Positions 45,515 through 57,384 of a stretch of 64,000 nt of DNA are shown here, piece by piece. This DNA comes from Odontesthes bonariensis (Eukaryota; Chordata; Actinopteri; Atheriniformes; Atherinopsidae). Both the position numbers and the translations under genes were made by a program. Position 1 is the stretch's first letter. Each line of letters begins with the position of its first letter. The stretch is from NCBI RefSeq assembly GCF_027942865.1, contig NC_134507.1, forward strand, positions 35,703,711 through 35,767,710, written 5' to 3'. The notes beneath the pieces are model-generated. The model was given only the letters and a program-made list of their open reading frames with translations, did no database searches and was not told the DNA's origin.

Positions 45515-46565
45515 TTAAGGAAAACAGACTCATTTTCTCAGTTCTCTGATTTGAGTGATAATTGTTGTAATGACAAATAAAACGTGAGAGGTCTTACTTA
45601 AGAGTGGACTTAAGAGTCTTCTGAACAATAATTGAAGCGTGATGATGAATTGGCATTGCAATGAAGTTAGCCGGATCTTTACGACTACAAATACTAGTCA
45701 TGATTGTATTTTAGTTCAATATTTTTAGTATTTCACTGAGCTGACAAAAGAGCTACTGTAAAGCAGATATCAGAAATGCACTGCTGATAAAGAGTTGTGT
45801 TGCATGAATTGTGACAATGACAAACCCAAGCGACAACCACACAGTAGTGCAGACTCAGTACTACTGAGTTTTCCCATCAAAAGAACTTCACCCAAATGCT
45901 TAGCCAACTTTACACCACATATGCCATACAATACGTGCCTTAACACAGTACTTAACAGAACAAACATATATGTGGGAAGTCTTTAAAAGCAGCTTCAGAG
46001 CGGCTTTCTGAGAGGTTATTCAATTTCAGCTTTCAGTACTATGGACAGCGCAAACAAACAGCGCTGTCCGTGGTTCTGCTGAAACCCTACTCCCTTGATC
46101 CCAATATCTAATAAATTACATGCAACATGCGCAAACATCTTTACAATAACCGAGGATAACCGATAAGAGAATAACAGTACAGATAGACACAAAGTTGGAA
46201 TGGGGCATTTTGTTAGTAACAAATGAGCTTCTTGATCCTGTCAGGCAGCGTTTATGGAAGGTCTCGGATCCGTTTTTTTTTTTCCCTTTTGTATTTTTCC
46301 CTCTAATTCCTCATCATAAATTCCCAAATTTCAGCAACAATAGCTCAAGCTTTTGGCTGCTTGATTTTCTAAGACCAGAGATGATATTGAAAAGTTGCGT
46401 GCTCTGTGCCTTATAATCCACCTTCGAATTCGACTTTTTTTTCAATCGAGATCAGAACACGTGCGTAAGAGGGTGACGTCATTGGTAGGAACGCCCTTCT
46501 CAGAGGTGTCACTTTGATTTCTGTGTGTCCTGTTTCAGTTTGTTCTCGAACTTTTTTGGAGAAGA
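45515..46565. other. No gene recognised
   Basis: AT-rich DNA with short frames only; a T10 run lies near 46274. Confidence 0.45.
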
Positions 46566-47794
46566 TTTAAAGGGATACAAGATAATTTAGCGGCAGTATA
46601 GCGATCTCTACTGGTCAACCTGAAATTCTACACTGTCGTAAAAAATGCCCACCTCCCTCCCCCCCAAAGCACAATGAATGTATGAGACCTCTGACCTATT
46701 CGTGCAACCTGGCAGATAAACGATGTCTTCTATACATTGTCCGTTTTCCCTATGATAATTTGGTTGTTTTGCTTGTTTGTATTATACACATCCACTAACT
46801 AAACATCGGGGCGAATGCTGCCGTTGTGTTATTTAGTCAGTGCAGTTAGGTCATCTGATTCACAAGTGTAGACTGCCCACGTAAGATACTATAATCAGAG
46901 ATTTTCTAAAGAGAGAACTCAAGATAATATGCTATAATACTGTTGCTGGAGGAAGTGGCCGGGGACGGAGACGTCTGGGTTTCTCTGCTCAGGCTGCTGC
47001 CCCCGCGACCCGATCCCCGGACAAGCGGAAGATGACGGATGGATGGACTGTTGCTGATCTTGAATGGGATTCTTCCCTCAACATGGTGTATTTGTGGAGT
47101 GATTCCTTTGTATTAGCAGACACTTACAAAAGTTACATCTCAGACAGATGCGCGCAGGCACTACCAACATACACGCCGCAATAAACGCAGACTAGCTCTA
47201 GACTATTCCGATTACAATCATAATCCGAACAAATGAATCCATTTTCATGTGTAGATAACAATTCTTGTTCGGATCAAAACGCTATTCTTTTTCTAATCAG
47301 GTCAGTCCGTGTATTTCTGAAGCTAGGCTACGTCTCGAACTCAGGAGGAATTAGAGCACCATCATCAGAAGGGCCAGGCTAACCTGTCTCTTTACGATCT
47401 AAAACGCTAACGATCACTATGGTAGATGAACAAGATCACGCTTGGAAAAATTTCACAAAGATGGGAAGTGCCAACATCGAACGTTTCATATTCAGTCTGT
47501 GAAAGGCAGAATATGAAACGCTTGGTGTTGGCTCTTCAACGCAAGCAAACACATAGCCTACAACTAGCATACAGTACCTAGCTAAGTGCCGTAAACACAA
47601 ACGACTCTTCTCGCGCATCGCGAGACTTCAGAAGCGGGTCGCTCCTGCAGAAGTTACATATGGGATTCTCAGCATACAGACCCCTGTTGGGAGCGAGACA
47701 GGCTTCATTCGCTTACTATTGACTTGTTTAACCTTTGGTAAACTCCTGAAGGCTATAATTTTAGGTGAAAATGCTACCTAGTGCCCCTTTAAAT
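46566..47794. mobile_element. Possible MITE-like unit bounded by TTTAAAGGG
   Basis: Left end TTTAAAGGGATAC and right end (reverse complement) TTTAAAGGGGCACTAGG resemble ends of common fish MITEs. No target duplication established. It would enclose the LINE stub at 46949 and the hairpin at 47470. Confidence 0.3.
46949..47046 (+). mobile_element. 98-bp RTE/Rex3-like LINE 3' stub
   Basis: Same family as 37904-38633, opposite orientation, with the GGATGGATGG tail. A perfect 10-bp duplication ACTGTTGCTG flanks it (46939-46948 and 47047-47056), so it is a very short 5'-truncated insertion. Confidence 0.8.
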
Positions 47795-47956
47795 TTGATT
47801 ATACTGAAGCCATTTTTTTTGGAGACATACAACATTGAACAGAAATGGCGACCGGAATGTTCAATTTATCATTTAATGCCCTGTTTAAAAAAAATACGTT
47901 GAAAAAAAAAAAAAAAAAAAAAAAAACATGTTTATGCCCACTGAAAGCGGTGGTTA

Positions 47957-48252
47957 TGTCAGACGAATTCTTGGGTGAGGGTGTTTATGGGAAAGTGGCC
48001 AAGTGTAGAAATCTGCACACACAAGAAGTTGTGGCAGTCAAAATAGTGAGAAGAGACAGACGCGACATGGGAAGAAGAGAACATAACATCTTAAAGTCAG
48101 ATAGCTTGATCTTGAAAAGAACTTGGTTACCTTTCAAATACATGGGTCACGTTTGCTTAGTTTTTGAAAAGCTTGACAACTTTATTGGACCTACTCTACG
48201 GAAGGGATTTCATGCCACTGAATGTGTCTGAGATCAGCGTTATTGCTCAGGG
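47957..48252 (+). pseudogene. HIPK/DYRK-like kinase N-lobe fragment
   Basis: The frame reads LGEGVYGKVAKCRN (Gly-rich loop), then VVAVKIVRR (catalytic Lys), then GHVCLVFEKLD, and after a frame change DLLYGRDFMPLNVSEISVIAQ. This fits the N-lobe of homeodomain-interacting-protein-kinase-like proteins, which are expanded in fish. The C-lobe (HRD, DFG) is absent and at least one frame change is visible. A long A run (~47900-47927) sits just upstream, not at a 3' end, so retrocopy status is unclear. Confidence 0.55.
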
Positions 48253-48400
48253 GGCAGAGAGAGGGGGAACGACACGCAGAACAGGGCCGTCCAATGCGGG
48301 ACTCGAACCGGGGCCAGCTGCAGCAAGGACTATAATAATACATTTTAAAAAAAAAAAAAAAAAAAGCGCCTTTCAACGCTCAAGGGCACTTTACAAGACA
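48253..48400. repeat. tRNA-derived SINE-like repeat
   Basis: Contains GGGACTCGAACC (reverse of a tRNA B box), an A19 run and GCGCCTTTCAACGCTC, all common in fish short repeats. Confidence 0.4.
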
Positions 48401-48962
48401 TTAAGGAGTATCCAGCCAAGTATTTCAAGCACAATGTTTTTTGGTAAGCCTTCAGGTTGGCTACCGTGCACTCAGCAATCTGTGCCCAGAGTTACGTGGT
48501 GGCACAAAGTTGTACCAATTTGAAGCATGCATTGCATAGTAGGGGTTGTGTCTGGCTGCCATGTACAGGTGTAGAGAAATGGTTGTAAATGGATCAGCTG
48601 TAGCTGATTGCTATAGTCAATTGAGCAAAGTGTGCAACTATAACACTCCATAGCAATTCCTCTCAAGATGCAGAGCTTTGAGAAGCCATGTTTGAAACCA
48701 AAAGCAGAACGTCCGAGTCAAATATGACATGTGATGCCTGCCATTTGCCTTGAACCCAGATGGTGTTCACAGGACATCGTTTCTCTTAATCATTCTGAAG
48801 CGAGATCATTTGACAAGACTTTATTCATAGACTAAAAAGAATCTTATGCCGTTGGATTCAGCTTTCCAATCTGAAACAGAACCAGATTAGTTAGAGCATT
48901 GCGATTAAGACATCATTTGCAGGTACCACTTTCAACATACCCTCTGCACATCATGTTCAGCT
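48401..48962. other. No gene recognised
   Basis: Probably the 3' side of the minus-strand gene that ends at 48963. Reverse-strand AATAAA-type signals are not clear. Confidence 0.35.
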
Positions 48963-49683
48963 CTAGCGGGCACTTGGGATGAACTTTTTCTGCTGCCCAG
49001 AACCATGGCTGTCAGTAATATGCTCCTTCAAGTAGTGGACATCCTGAAAGTAGTCTTTGCCCTTCTCATGCTGCTGGCTGAAGGTGCTGTAGGTTCCAGA
49101 GGGGTACAAGCCGTACAAAAGCCTGTAGTCAAAGTCAGGAGATCCACCTACACCAAAGCGTGGCACCAGTACGGTTGCGGATCCCGGTCCAGACCCTTGG
49201 CGGTCACCCGGGTAGCCGAATTCCTCCGTCTGCTGCTGGTAATTCCCGAGTTCGGCTTCCTTCGTGACACTGGAGGTCTCCCCTGACTGGAGGACAGGGC
49301 CAGGTGGTGACAGAGGGGCTGCAGGGAGAATGTCAGTGAGGCTGAGGGCTTGGGCTGACGCATCCTCAAAGACTGAGGGAGCAATGGCCCACTGGGTTTC
49401 TGTGTGGAGACATTTCATCATTAGTCCTTTTCACAGCAGAAGTTCTGATAGCACAGAGTCTTAACATCCCAGTTTCCTAGGATGTAAAGTTAAAAGCTCC
49501 ACTCCAAACATATTTTGGGCCATCTACACTCCAAGCAGAAGATTTACCTTGTGGTCCAGGTTGGGCAGCTCCAGGTTGCAGAGCGCCAGATCCTACGTCA
49601 ACAGGCACATAAGTGACAGTAGAGTATCCTGTTGCAGGCAGGCCAGAGCTCAAGCTGCTCAATGCTGGACCCGTCTGAACAGC
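48963..49683 (-). CDS. Last two exons of an unidentified Pro/Gly-rich protein
   Basis: Exon 49683-49548 (starts after TCCCACAG, ends before GTAAAT) joins exon 49399-48963 (after CCACACAG) with matching phase, giving PGPQ-ETQWAIAPSVF. The product reads GYSTVTYVPVDVGSGALQ, then FEDASAQALSLTDILP, then SPDFDYRLLYGLYPSGTYS and a C terminus DYFQDVHYLKEH...QQKKFIPSAR. Rich in Pro, Gly, Ser, Gln and Tyr; no membrane segment in this part. The pattern suggests a secreted or structural fish protein, but I do not recognise the family. Upstream exons were not found to 50750, so the gene may be incomplete or have distant exons. Confidence 0.5.
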
Positions 49684-49699
49684 CTGTGGGACTTAAAAT

Positions 49700-50750
49700 A
49701 ATGCCACAGAGCAGCCCAGACCAATCAAAGCTTAACGTGCTAACAACAGACAGCTGCTTGTGAGGGACTATCAGGACAGGTGGACGCTGGAGGCTCATCT
49801 GGTTGGTCTGGTATCAGCCTCATTGTCTCCTCTCGCCTCCACCCTCCTGTCTGTGCTAAAGGCACTTAGTCACTGCCAAATATTTTACTCCTAAAAATCA
49901 CTTTATTTTGAGGCTTTTTCTTCAAATTAAAACCCAACTTTCATAATCACTCGGGACTCTTTGTAAAATGCAAATAAAACCAGAAAGATATGATCTTAGA
50001 ACTATTAAAAAGTTATATCTAATTAGAAATAGTGCCAGTTCTGTGCCATCTGTTGGTTTCCTTAGCTAGGAAATAGTTTTTGAATTGCTCTGTATGAATG
50101 AATTGGATTCATTCTGAATTGAATTAATTGGATTATAATTACAATGAATTGAACTCCAATTGGCCTGAATTGGACTTTATTACTGAAGTGCCCTGAGATG
50201 ACATTTGTTGTAATTGTAATAGTTTATTTTGGCAACATTTTAAACAAACTGACATTATTCTGTCTTGGAAAACACTGCTGGTGGAAAACATGATACTGGC
50301 TGCTGAAAAACTGGCAGAAGTGGACCTTCCAACGTGACAGTGACAGGAAGTAATCAGCTGAAGTCGTCCAGAGATTAACAGAGAACACAAATCAGCATTC
50401 TGGAATCCGGACTTCAGTTCCATCCAGAATCTGTGGTTGGAACCACAGACCAGAAGAGACAGAACAGAAGCCTTCACAAAGCTGTGATGTCATTACTGTG
50501 GTGACATCACAATCGATGTCTCTCTGATCTTGTTTGACATCATCATCTTCAGTTTGGATGCAAAACTGACCGCTACAGGAAATCTTTCCTCCCCACAGCC
50601 ATCAGCATCTATAATAACTCCTTGATTTAATTGAGCTACATCAACATTTAATTTCCCTCTGGGATAAATAAAGTATTTTTGAATTGAATTTGAATCACAA
50701 AGTTTATACAGGCCAGACATCTCCTCAAATCATCTCCTCCACTTCAGTGG
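49700..50750. other. Repeat-rich non-coding DNA
   Basis: AATTGAATT-type simple repeats at 50095-50175, and a fish LINE/SINE-type 3' end (TTTCCCTCTGGGATAAATAA) at ~50650-50695. No gene recognised. Confidence 0.45.
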
Positions 50751-50756
50751 TGTGAC

Positions 50757-51032
50757 ATGGCAGACGACGATTTGCCCGAGGGTTTCTACACGTGTCCCAT
50801 TACTTTTGGCAGTAAGGAAAGTTATGAGGAGCCCACCAACCTGTTGGAAAAAGAACAATCCCAGGTCTCTGCTGCAGCTGGGACTCCTCACTCAGAGGAT
50901 GTCCAGCTCCTGCAGGATCATCTCCAGGCCTCCGTAGTTCCTCGCGTCAAGTGGAAGTTTCCAGTTTCACAAACCGAGGGGATTCCATCTAGCGCCTCTG
51001 CTGCCGACCGAGATTATGGATCAGAGAAATGA
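50757..51032 (+). CDS. Small ORF MADDDLPEGFYTCPITFG (91 aa), hypothetical
   Basis: A 91-codon frame directly upstream of the coiled-coil ORF, acidic, with a Ser/Ala-rich end. No recognised domain. It may be the N-terminal part of the same gene as 51084-51554, separated by a stop at 51030; if so this is a pseudogene. Confidence 0.3.
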   Translation: MADDDLPEGFYTCPITFGSKESYEEPTNLLEKEQSQVSAAAGTPHSEDVQLLQDHLQASVVPRVKWKFPVSQTEGIPSSASAADRDYGSEK

Positions 51033-51083
51033 CAGAACTCTTACCCACAGAAGAATGACTAGATCAGCTATTTATAGCATGGG

Positions 51084-51554
51084 ATGGATATTCTCAGGAC
51101 AAAGCTGCTGAAGAAACATTTCTTTCTGACAGGAGAAAAAGACAGAAGAGTGGCAGCAGAGAGCGGCTGCTCCATGACTGAGGAAAAACTAAAGAAGGTG
51201 GAAAACTGTTTGACGCGTGAGCGTCATCTCCGTCAAAAGTGTGAGCAGGAGCTCAAGCAGTGCAACCGAGTCACTGCAGGATTGTGTGAAACTCTGAAAG
51301 CAGCAGCAGCAGAAACTGAATATCAGTCAGTTCTGAAAGAGGCAGAGAGCTGGAAAGAGCAACTGAAAGAAAAGACTGCCGCCGATATTAATCTGGCCTC
51401 CAGACTAACAGCACAGGAGGAGGCAACAAAGACACAAGAAAAGAAGGTGGCAGATCTCATGAAGGCTTTATTTCTATCCGTCATCATCGATCCAGAAGAG
51501 AACAAAGTGCTGTCAGTGTTCAGCTCTCAGACAGTTCACCTTCAGTTCCACTGA
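51084..51554 (+). CDS. Coiled-coil ORF (156 aa), hypothetical
   Basis: Residues ~30-135 (TEEKLKKVENCLTRERHLRQ onward) form a long heptad-like coiled coil rich in E, K, Q and L. Family not recognised. It could be an intronless copy of a host coiled-coil gene. Confidence 0.3.
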   Translation: MDILRTKLLKKHFFLTGEKDRRVAAESGCSMTEEKLKKVENCLTRERHLRQKCEQELKQCNRVTAGLCETLKAAAAETEYQSVLKEAESWKEQLKEKTAADINLASRLTAQEEATKTQEKKVADLMKALFLSVIIDPEENKVLSVFSSQTVHLQFH

Positions 51555-51710
51555 CACACTGATGCTGGGAATTCATTTTTATCAGTGCTGCAGTCTGTCC
51601 TTCACTCACATGGTGGGGACATGAGATTTCCTCTGACTCACAAACACAACTACATTGCTGTCACTGTGCTGCTTATTGGGCTGTGAATGTTGTCAGAACA
51701 GCTTTTCAGC

Positions 51711-52270
51711 AACAAGCTGCAGATGTGGCTGTTGTGCTGCTTCTGATTCACAGTCAGTGTGGACAATATGGAAAGTAGAGCTCAGGAGGAGCAGCTGAAG
51801 CTTCTGCTTCTTCCATCATTACTTAGAGAGATGACACTGGAATGACACTGAGATGCTTTGGTATTCAGAGCTTTTATTGATTCTTTAAGGGTGGCAGCTT
51901 CATGACACTTTCTCCAGTCTGACCCTCACTTGGAACACAATCAGAGATACTGGGACATGTGGGAAAGGATCACAGTGTTCATGCTGTACATATCTGAGAA
52001 CATCCACAGGAAGACACTTTATCATTTACATGTTGATTCTGTCTTTCAAAGTCAGATTTTTACTAGAATCCATGTTATACACTGTATGCTGACACGTAGA
52101 AATAATCCCATTCTGCTTGTAAGCAGCTCTTAATAGAAACCAGCATGACTACACTGTTATTACTGTATTATGTTGATGCATGAAAACAGCTGAATGATTG
52201 TGCTGTAAACACTGAGAGCAAGCTGCAGATGTGGCTGTTGTGTTACTTTTGCTTCACAGTCAGTGGAGAC
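51711..52270. repeat. Local direct duplication (CAAGCTGCAGATGTGGCTGT)
   Basis: A ~55-bp stretch at 51711-51765 recurs at 52218-52270 (GCTGCAGATGTGGCTGTTGT ... TTCACAGTCAGTG). Confidence 0.6.
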
Positions 52271-52344
52271 AACATACAAAACAGCTTCAAAGACACTTCC
52301 AGGTGAGGCGTGAAGAAAGCAGCTGTGAGCACCGTAACATACAA

Positions 52345-53556
52345 TCAGGGGCGGACTGGGGCAAAAAAGTGGCCCGGGAATTTACTACCTGACTGGCCCA
52401 CTCAGGGGCCGGGGCAGCAGAGCATGGTGGCGAATACTGGAGGCGGATGATGGAAGGTGGATGATGGAAGGTGGAACAAATATGTTGATTGTGGGAGACA
52501 AAAAAATATGCATGTAAACATTATTGAAGAGATAATGACACATAATTCCATCTGAGGCCTTGATTAGAATTAATATATAATAGTTTTCATAGTTACTTAG
52601 AATAGTCTGCAATAGTTGCTTAATAGTGTGAAGACAGCTGCAGGACTGACAAAAAGCTGACCAATCCAAACTCCTCTGGCCGAGGACATGAAACCTGTTG
52701 GCAGGTAATTATTATTTTTTGCTTTGGGGGGATTTGTTATATTCATGAAATATGTACAGGCAAATGAGACATGAGTCCCACCGTGAGATGCGCGTTCAAG
52801 TTTGTGGGGGCGTGGCTTTCCATGGAGCACTGATCCATCCCGCTTAGCGGAGGTGCTACTTTCAAATCTTGCTAGCTCTCCTGGATTACCCACCATGCCT
52901 TTAAATGTATTGAACATTCTCCTACATCGTGTTGTTTGATATCTATGTTTCACGCCTGGGCCTAGTCCACACACGATAATGACGTTTTTACAGCCAATCT
53001 ATCCGAAATGCGTTGTGCTAAAAGTTAGCAAGCTAGCAAAATAATTAAGATTAAGATTAAGATTAAGATCCGATTTATTGGTCATGCATACATGCATACA
53101 CACGAAATTTGTCCTCCGCTTTTAACCCGTCCAGGTTGGCACCTGTTGACACACACATGCACATGCACAGGGTCACACACTCAGAGACAGATGCCAACCT
53201 GGAGCGGTGGGCAGCCATTCAGCGCCCGTCATCACATTACAGCTGACTAGCATCCTCCTCCCTGTCACGTCATTTTCTGACACTTGGCCACATCTGCTTG
53301 TAGTGCGTGCCTTTTCTTTTCTCTCAATTTTTGCGCTCCTCCTTTACGTTTCTTCTCCATTTTTGCACTGCTGATTGATTGATGAATTGACAGATGAAGA
53401 GGAGGAGGGCCTATACCCTGGGCCCTCCAATGTTGATTAGCCAGACACTAGAGGAACTGTTAACATTGGTTATCACATCAAAGGCCAGCCCAACTACATT
53501 AAAACTCTACCGGCCCACTGACCCACCGGCCCACCCGGAAAAGTCCCAGTACTCTA
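52345..53556. repeat. Composite repeat region (GGGGCGGACTGGG type and others)
   Basis: GGGGCGGACTGGGGC at 52347 and a run of GGCCCAC/CGGCCCACC near 53510-53540 resemble a fish repeat whose pieces are separated. A GATTAAGATTAAG start with GAAATTTGTCCTCCGC at 53045-53230 is a second common fish repeat. Exact boundaries not resolved. Confidence 0.35.
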
Positions 53557-53712
53557 AATACATTATTACTGACATGGACAATGATGCATTCAGGTTCAGT
53601 TACTGTTGTCCCATTTTTAATCACATATATAAAAAGGATCACTGCTTCTGTTTTCATTTACATCTCATGCAGCATTCATACAACCCATGTTTGCCAGGGA
53701 CGGGAATGTTAC

Positions 53713-55020
53713 CATCCATCCCCCATGTTTTCAGACATTAACTCAAGCCCAAACTTGGACAAACTCCTTCACCACAGCAATGACGCTACATCCTCAGGAG
53801 GAACATTAAAAACAACTATTTCTAATAATCTAACAATTTCTATCTAAACTAAAAATAATTTTAGGGATTTTAATCTCATTCTCAATCGTGACAGGAGTGT
53901 CATCAGATGAATGAGATCAGCTCAGTCATGAAAACACAGTTTAAACTATATACAGTCTGTGGTTTACACAAGCCTCAGTGAAAATAAATACAATTATCAT
54001 GGGTGCCAATGCCAAAGGCATCAAGGCACACATATTACAATGTGCATACTTATTGTTCTCCCGTTTCCGTCACGAATTTCGGCAAGGAACTACTCCCTCA
54101 AAGTTGATCCGACCGGGATAAAAAGCATATCCCCACATGTCCACCGATAGGGACTGGAGTGCTATGACTTTTCTCTCTCATTACTCAAACAGATTCCCGA
54201 AAATTGGGAAATACTGTGAATTTTGCCCCATTGGAAATGCATTAGAATTCATATATAATGGGACAAAGGTAGCCCTATTTGGAGGCCTCACAACTCAGCC
54301 GTAGTTAATCATAGTGACATCATTCAAAGTTTAAACAGGACAGGAAAGACCCGGCTTTAACTGAACTAAATGGTTTGTTGATATATTTTATAACTTTGAC
54401 ATAATGGCAGTTTAAGTTTCAGGAAAAATCAGGACTTCTCTCACTCTGCTGTCCTAGGGCCTCACACTCTATCTTGACAAGCTCGAAATTAATACCAAAA
54501 TAACTTAAATAAACTTATCTCACATCCAAAATGTCTGCTGCACCTAGACAAATTATACTTCAAAATGTAGGTATTTTTGTCCTCTTTCACCCAATGTACC
54601 TGTCATTGTGCTTGGCCTCACGGTTTTCTCTCAAATGACCTCCGAGCGGAGAGAACGACCACTCGGGCTGCCATTGACGGCCATTATAGCCAGGTAACCT
54701 CATCTCCTTATCAAATCAATGTGAAGGCTGTTTTTAAAACTGGCAATAAAAAAATACCATACATAGGAGCAGAATAAAACTTACACCAGTGGCTTCTGCC
54801 GTCCCTTCTGGCACTCTCCTCTTACCCACTCTGATCACACAGCTGATATTCCTTCTGAGGGCACAGCCAAGATGGCTGACCTGTTATAACAGGTTTATGC
54901 CAGCCACTGTGTCATGTCTGCTCCCAATACAACATGACTATAGCATGACAGCGTCTGTCTCTCAGCGGCAGAAGCTCCATTGGCACCCATCAAAATTTCT
55001 TCAGAAATTTTCTTGTTCAT
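53713..55020 (+). repeat. Dispersed repeat, copy 1
   Basis: Starts TCCATCCCCCATGTTTTCAG. It shares ~900 bp with 58494-59436, and its right part (54476-55020) is shared with 60459-60780. GGGTGCCAATG (~54000) and its inverse CATTGGCACCC (~54980) could be the ends of an embedded transposon. Confidence 0.75.
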
Positions 55021-55604
55021 AATGTCCCTGCTGTTTTTTCTAATGAGTCATATACAAATAGTTCCTCACTTTTAAAGAACAAATGTCAGAACAATAAAAT
55101 GGTATTTCTTATAAAAACTTTAATTTGCTCTCACAATAAACATGATAACTGATCTCCTGATCCTAGAAATTAATTTCTGAACACCTCATAACAAACTTTA
55201 TCATTTCTTGGTTGATTTAGAAAACAACAAAAACATTTGATCTCTGAAACAAATCAAATTGTAAGTCCAGAATTATTTTTACATTTGCAAAGTGATGAAT
55301 TGAAAAGAATCTGTAATAAAGGAAGGTCTGTTGATTTCTATGTTCTGCTCCATGATGTGGAAGAGAAACAACAACAAAAAAATACATCAACACAAGGATC
55401 CAACTGATATTTATAGCTCAGAGAAGTTAATATTTTAGAGAATCTATCTCTATTTAGAGAATAGAGAAATATTTCTGTGAATCAAACTTATCATTAGCAG
55501 TGATATCCTCCATGGCTGCACAGACACAGGAAAAAGCAGCAAATAAACAACAGAACAGCAGTGCAGATACATCACAGCAATGAACTCCCAGCAACAAAAT
55601 ACCT
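55021..55604. other. 3' flank of the TRIM gene
   Basis: AT-rich, no frame recognised; includes the presumed 3' UTR of the minus-strand TRIM gene. Confidence 0.4.
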
Positions 55605-57287
55605 TTAATTCACTTCACAAAACTCAGCTGTGTCTCCAGTATCATAAACATAAACTCCAGCATAGAGCGGCTGAGTGAATGTGGTCTGGACTCTGTGGAG
55701 GAGAGTCATGGTTTCAGAGACGCTGTAGAAGGACAGAACACCTGCTCTGTGATCCAGGTACACTCCTACTCTGGAGGACTGAGGACCTGAGATGGAGGTT
55801 TTCATGTTGTTGAACCAAAATTCACAACTGTTTTGATAACAATCTAATGCCCAAGATTTGTCATTAAATCCAAATCCACCTTCATCCCCTGCTCTGCTGA
55901 TGTTCTTGTATGCGACTGCTACGTCAGCTCCTCCCCCTCTCATCTCCACCTCCCAGTAACAACGTCCAGTCAGACTCTCTCTGCTCAGGACCTGAAACCG
56001 ATCTCTGAATCTGTCTGGATGACTAGAGTAAGACTGAGGTTGTGTCATTAATGTCACTTTTCTGTTCCCCTCTGACAGTAACAGATATGTGTTTGCTGTG
56101 TTTGGATCCAGTGTGATTTCACATGAATATTTTAAGAAGTCAGCTCTGCTCTTTGGTTCTGGTTCTGGTTCTGACAGTAAAACATCCACAACAGTGACTG
56201 TCAGTGAGGTGTTTGTCCATTCCTCTCTCAGGATGTCCTGTAGTTTATCTCTGAGCTCTGACACAGCTGCTGTCACATCCTCAAAGTGCCTCAGAGGACG
56301 GATATGGATGCTGGGTGAGTGTGTAGACTCACTGAGTGCTGACACTGAGGGGTAGTTGTGCAGAAACTGGCTGTGATCCTCTGTGTGTGAGAGCTGCTTC
56401 AGCTCTGCATCTTTCCTCTTCAGCTCAGTGATCTCCTGCTCCAGCTTCTTCTGAAGCTCTTTGACTCGACTCACTTCTGCTTCCTGCTGGGATCTGATCT
56501 GCTGCTTCACATCAGAGCTTCTTTTCTGGATGAGACGGATCAGCTCAGTGAAGATCTTCTCACTGTGCTCCACTGTTTTATCAGCAGACTGATTGATGGC
56601 CTCCACCTCCTGCTGAAGCAGCTTCACATCTTTCTCTCTGTCCTGGATTCTCTGCTGGATCTGTTGTCGACTCCCCTCCAGCTCTCTCTGCCTCTCAGTC
56701 CTTTCTGCTGCAGCTGACACTGTGTCGTGGCCTTTATGTTCATCCACAGAGCAGAGATAACAGATAGACTTCTGATCAGTACGGCAGAACATCTTCATCA
56801 CCTCATCATGAACAGAGCAGATGTTCTCCTGGAGCTTCTTGGAGGGCTCCACCAGCTTGTGTTTCTTGAATGGAGCCACATCATAATGAGGCTGAAGGTG
56901 TTCCTTACAGTAAGAGGCCAGACAGAATAAACAGGACTTGATGGCTTTCAGCTTTCTTCCAGAGCAGAAATCACAGGCCACATCTTCAGCTCCAGCATAG
57001 CAGAGATCAGCAGGAGCAGCTTGGAGTCCAGTCTTCTTCAGCTGCTCCACTAAATCAGCTAACATGGTGCTTTTCTCCAGAATAGGTCTTGGTGTGAAAG
57101 TATTCATGCATTGAGGGCAGCTGTGAATTCCCTTCTTATTCTTTCCATTCCAGTAGTCTTTAATACAGTTCATGCAGTAGCTGTGTCCACAGGGAATAGT
57201 CACCGGCTCCTTCAGCACATCCAGACAGATCGAACAAGAGAAGCTTTCCAGGTCCAGTTTAACCATTTTCTTTGCCATTTCCTCCAT
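55605..57287 (-). CDS. TRIM family E3 ubiquitin ligase (intact, 560 aa, single exon)
   Basis: Intact frame. RING finger C18-C60 (CSICLDVLKEPVTIPCGHSY onward, C3HC4), B-box 1 from C105, B-box 2 ~154-185 (CSVHDEVMKMFC...CSVDEHKGH), coiled coil ~190-305, and PRY-SPRY ~375-560 (LDPNTANTYLLLSEGNRKV; LTGRCYWEVEM; FGFNDKSWAL). This is the layout of fish TRIM16/TRIM25-like and related expanded TRIM families, cytoplasmic ubiquitin ligases often linked to antiviral defence; the SPRY chooses the target. The start at 57287 puts the RING 17 residues in; a second ATG (MAKKMVK) lies three codons on. The 5' flank is duplicated in inverted form at 62650-63098. Confidence 0.92.
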   Translation of the reverse strand: MEEMAKKMVKLDLESFSCSICLDVLKEPVTIPCGHSYCMNCIKDYWNGKNKKGIHSCPQCMNTFTPRPILEKSTMLADLVEQLKKTGLQAAPADLCYAGAEDVACDFCSGRKLKAIKSCLFCLASYCKEHLQPHYDVAPFKKHKLVEPSKKLQENICSVHDEVMKMFCRTDQKSICYLCSVDEHKGHDTVSAAAERTERQRELEGSRQQIQQRIQDREKDVKLLQQEVEAINQSADKTVEHSEKIFTELIRLIQKRSSDVKQQIRSQQEAEVSRVKELQKKLEQEITELKRKDAELKQLSHTEDHSQFLHNYPSVSALSESTHSPSIHIRPLRHFEDVTAAVSELRDKLQDILREEWTNTSLTVTVVDVLLSEPEPEPKSRADFLKYSCEITLDPNTANTYLLLSEGNRKVTLMTQPQSYSSHPDRFRDRFQVLSRESLTGRCYWEVEMRGGGADVAVAYKNISRAGDEGGFGFNDKSWALDCYQNSCEFWFNNMKTSISGPQSSRVGVYLDHRAGVLSFYSVSETMTLLHRVQTTFTQPLYAGVYVYDTGDTAEFCEVN

Positions 57288-57384
57288 TTGGCAGAGCAGT
57301 GTGTGACTCTCAGAGCAGAAACACCGTCTGTGCTGTCTTACAAAACAAATTCCACCTCCTTTTATTGCAGCTGATCTTCACTAA

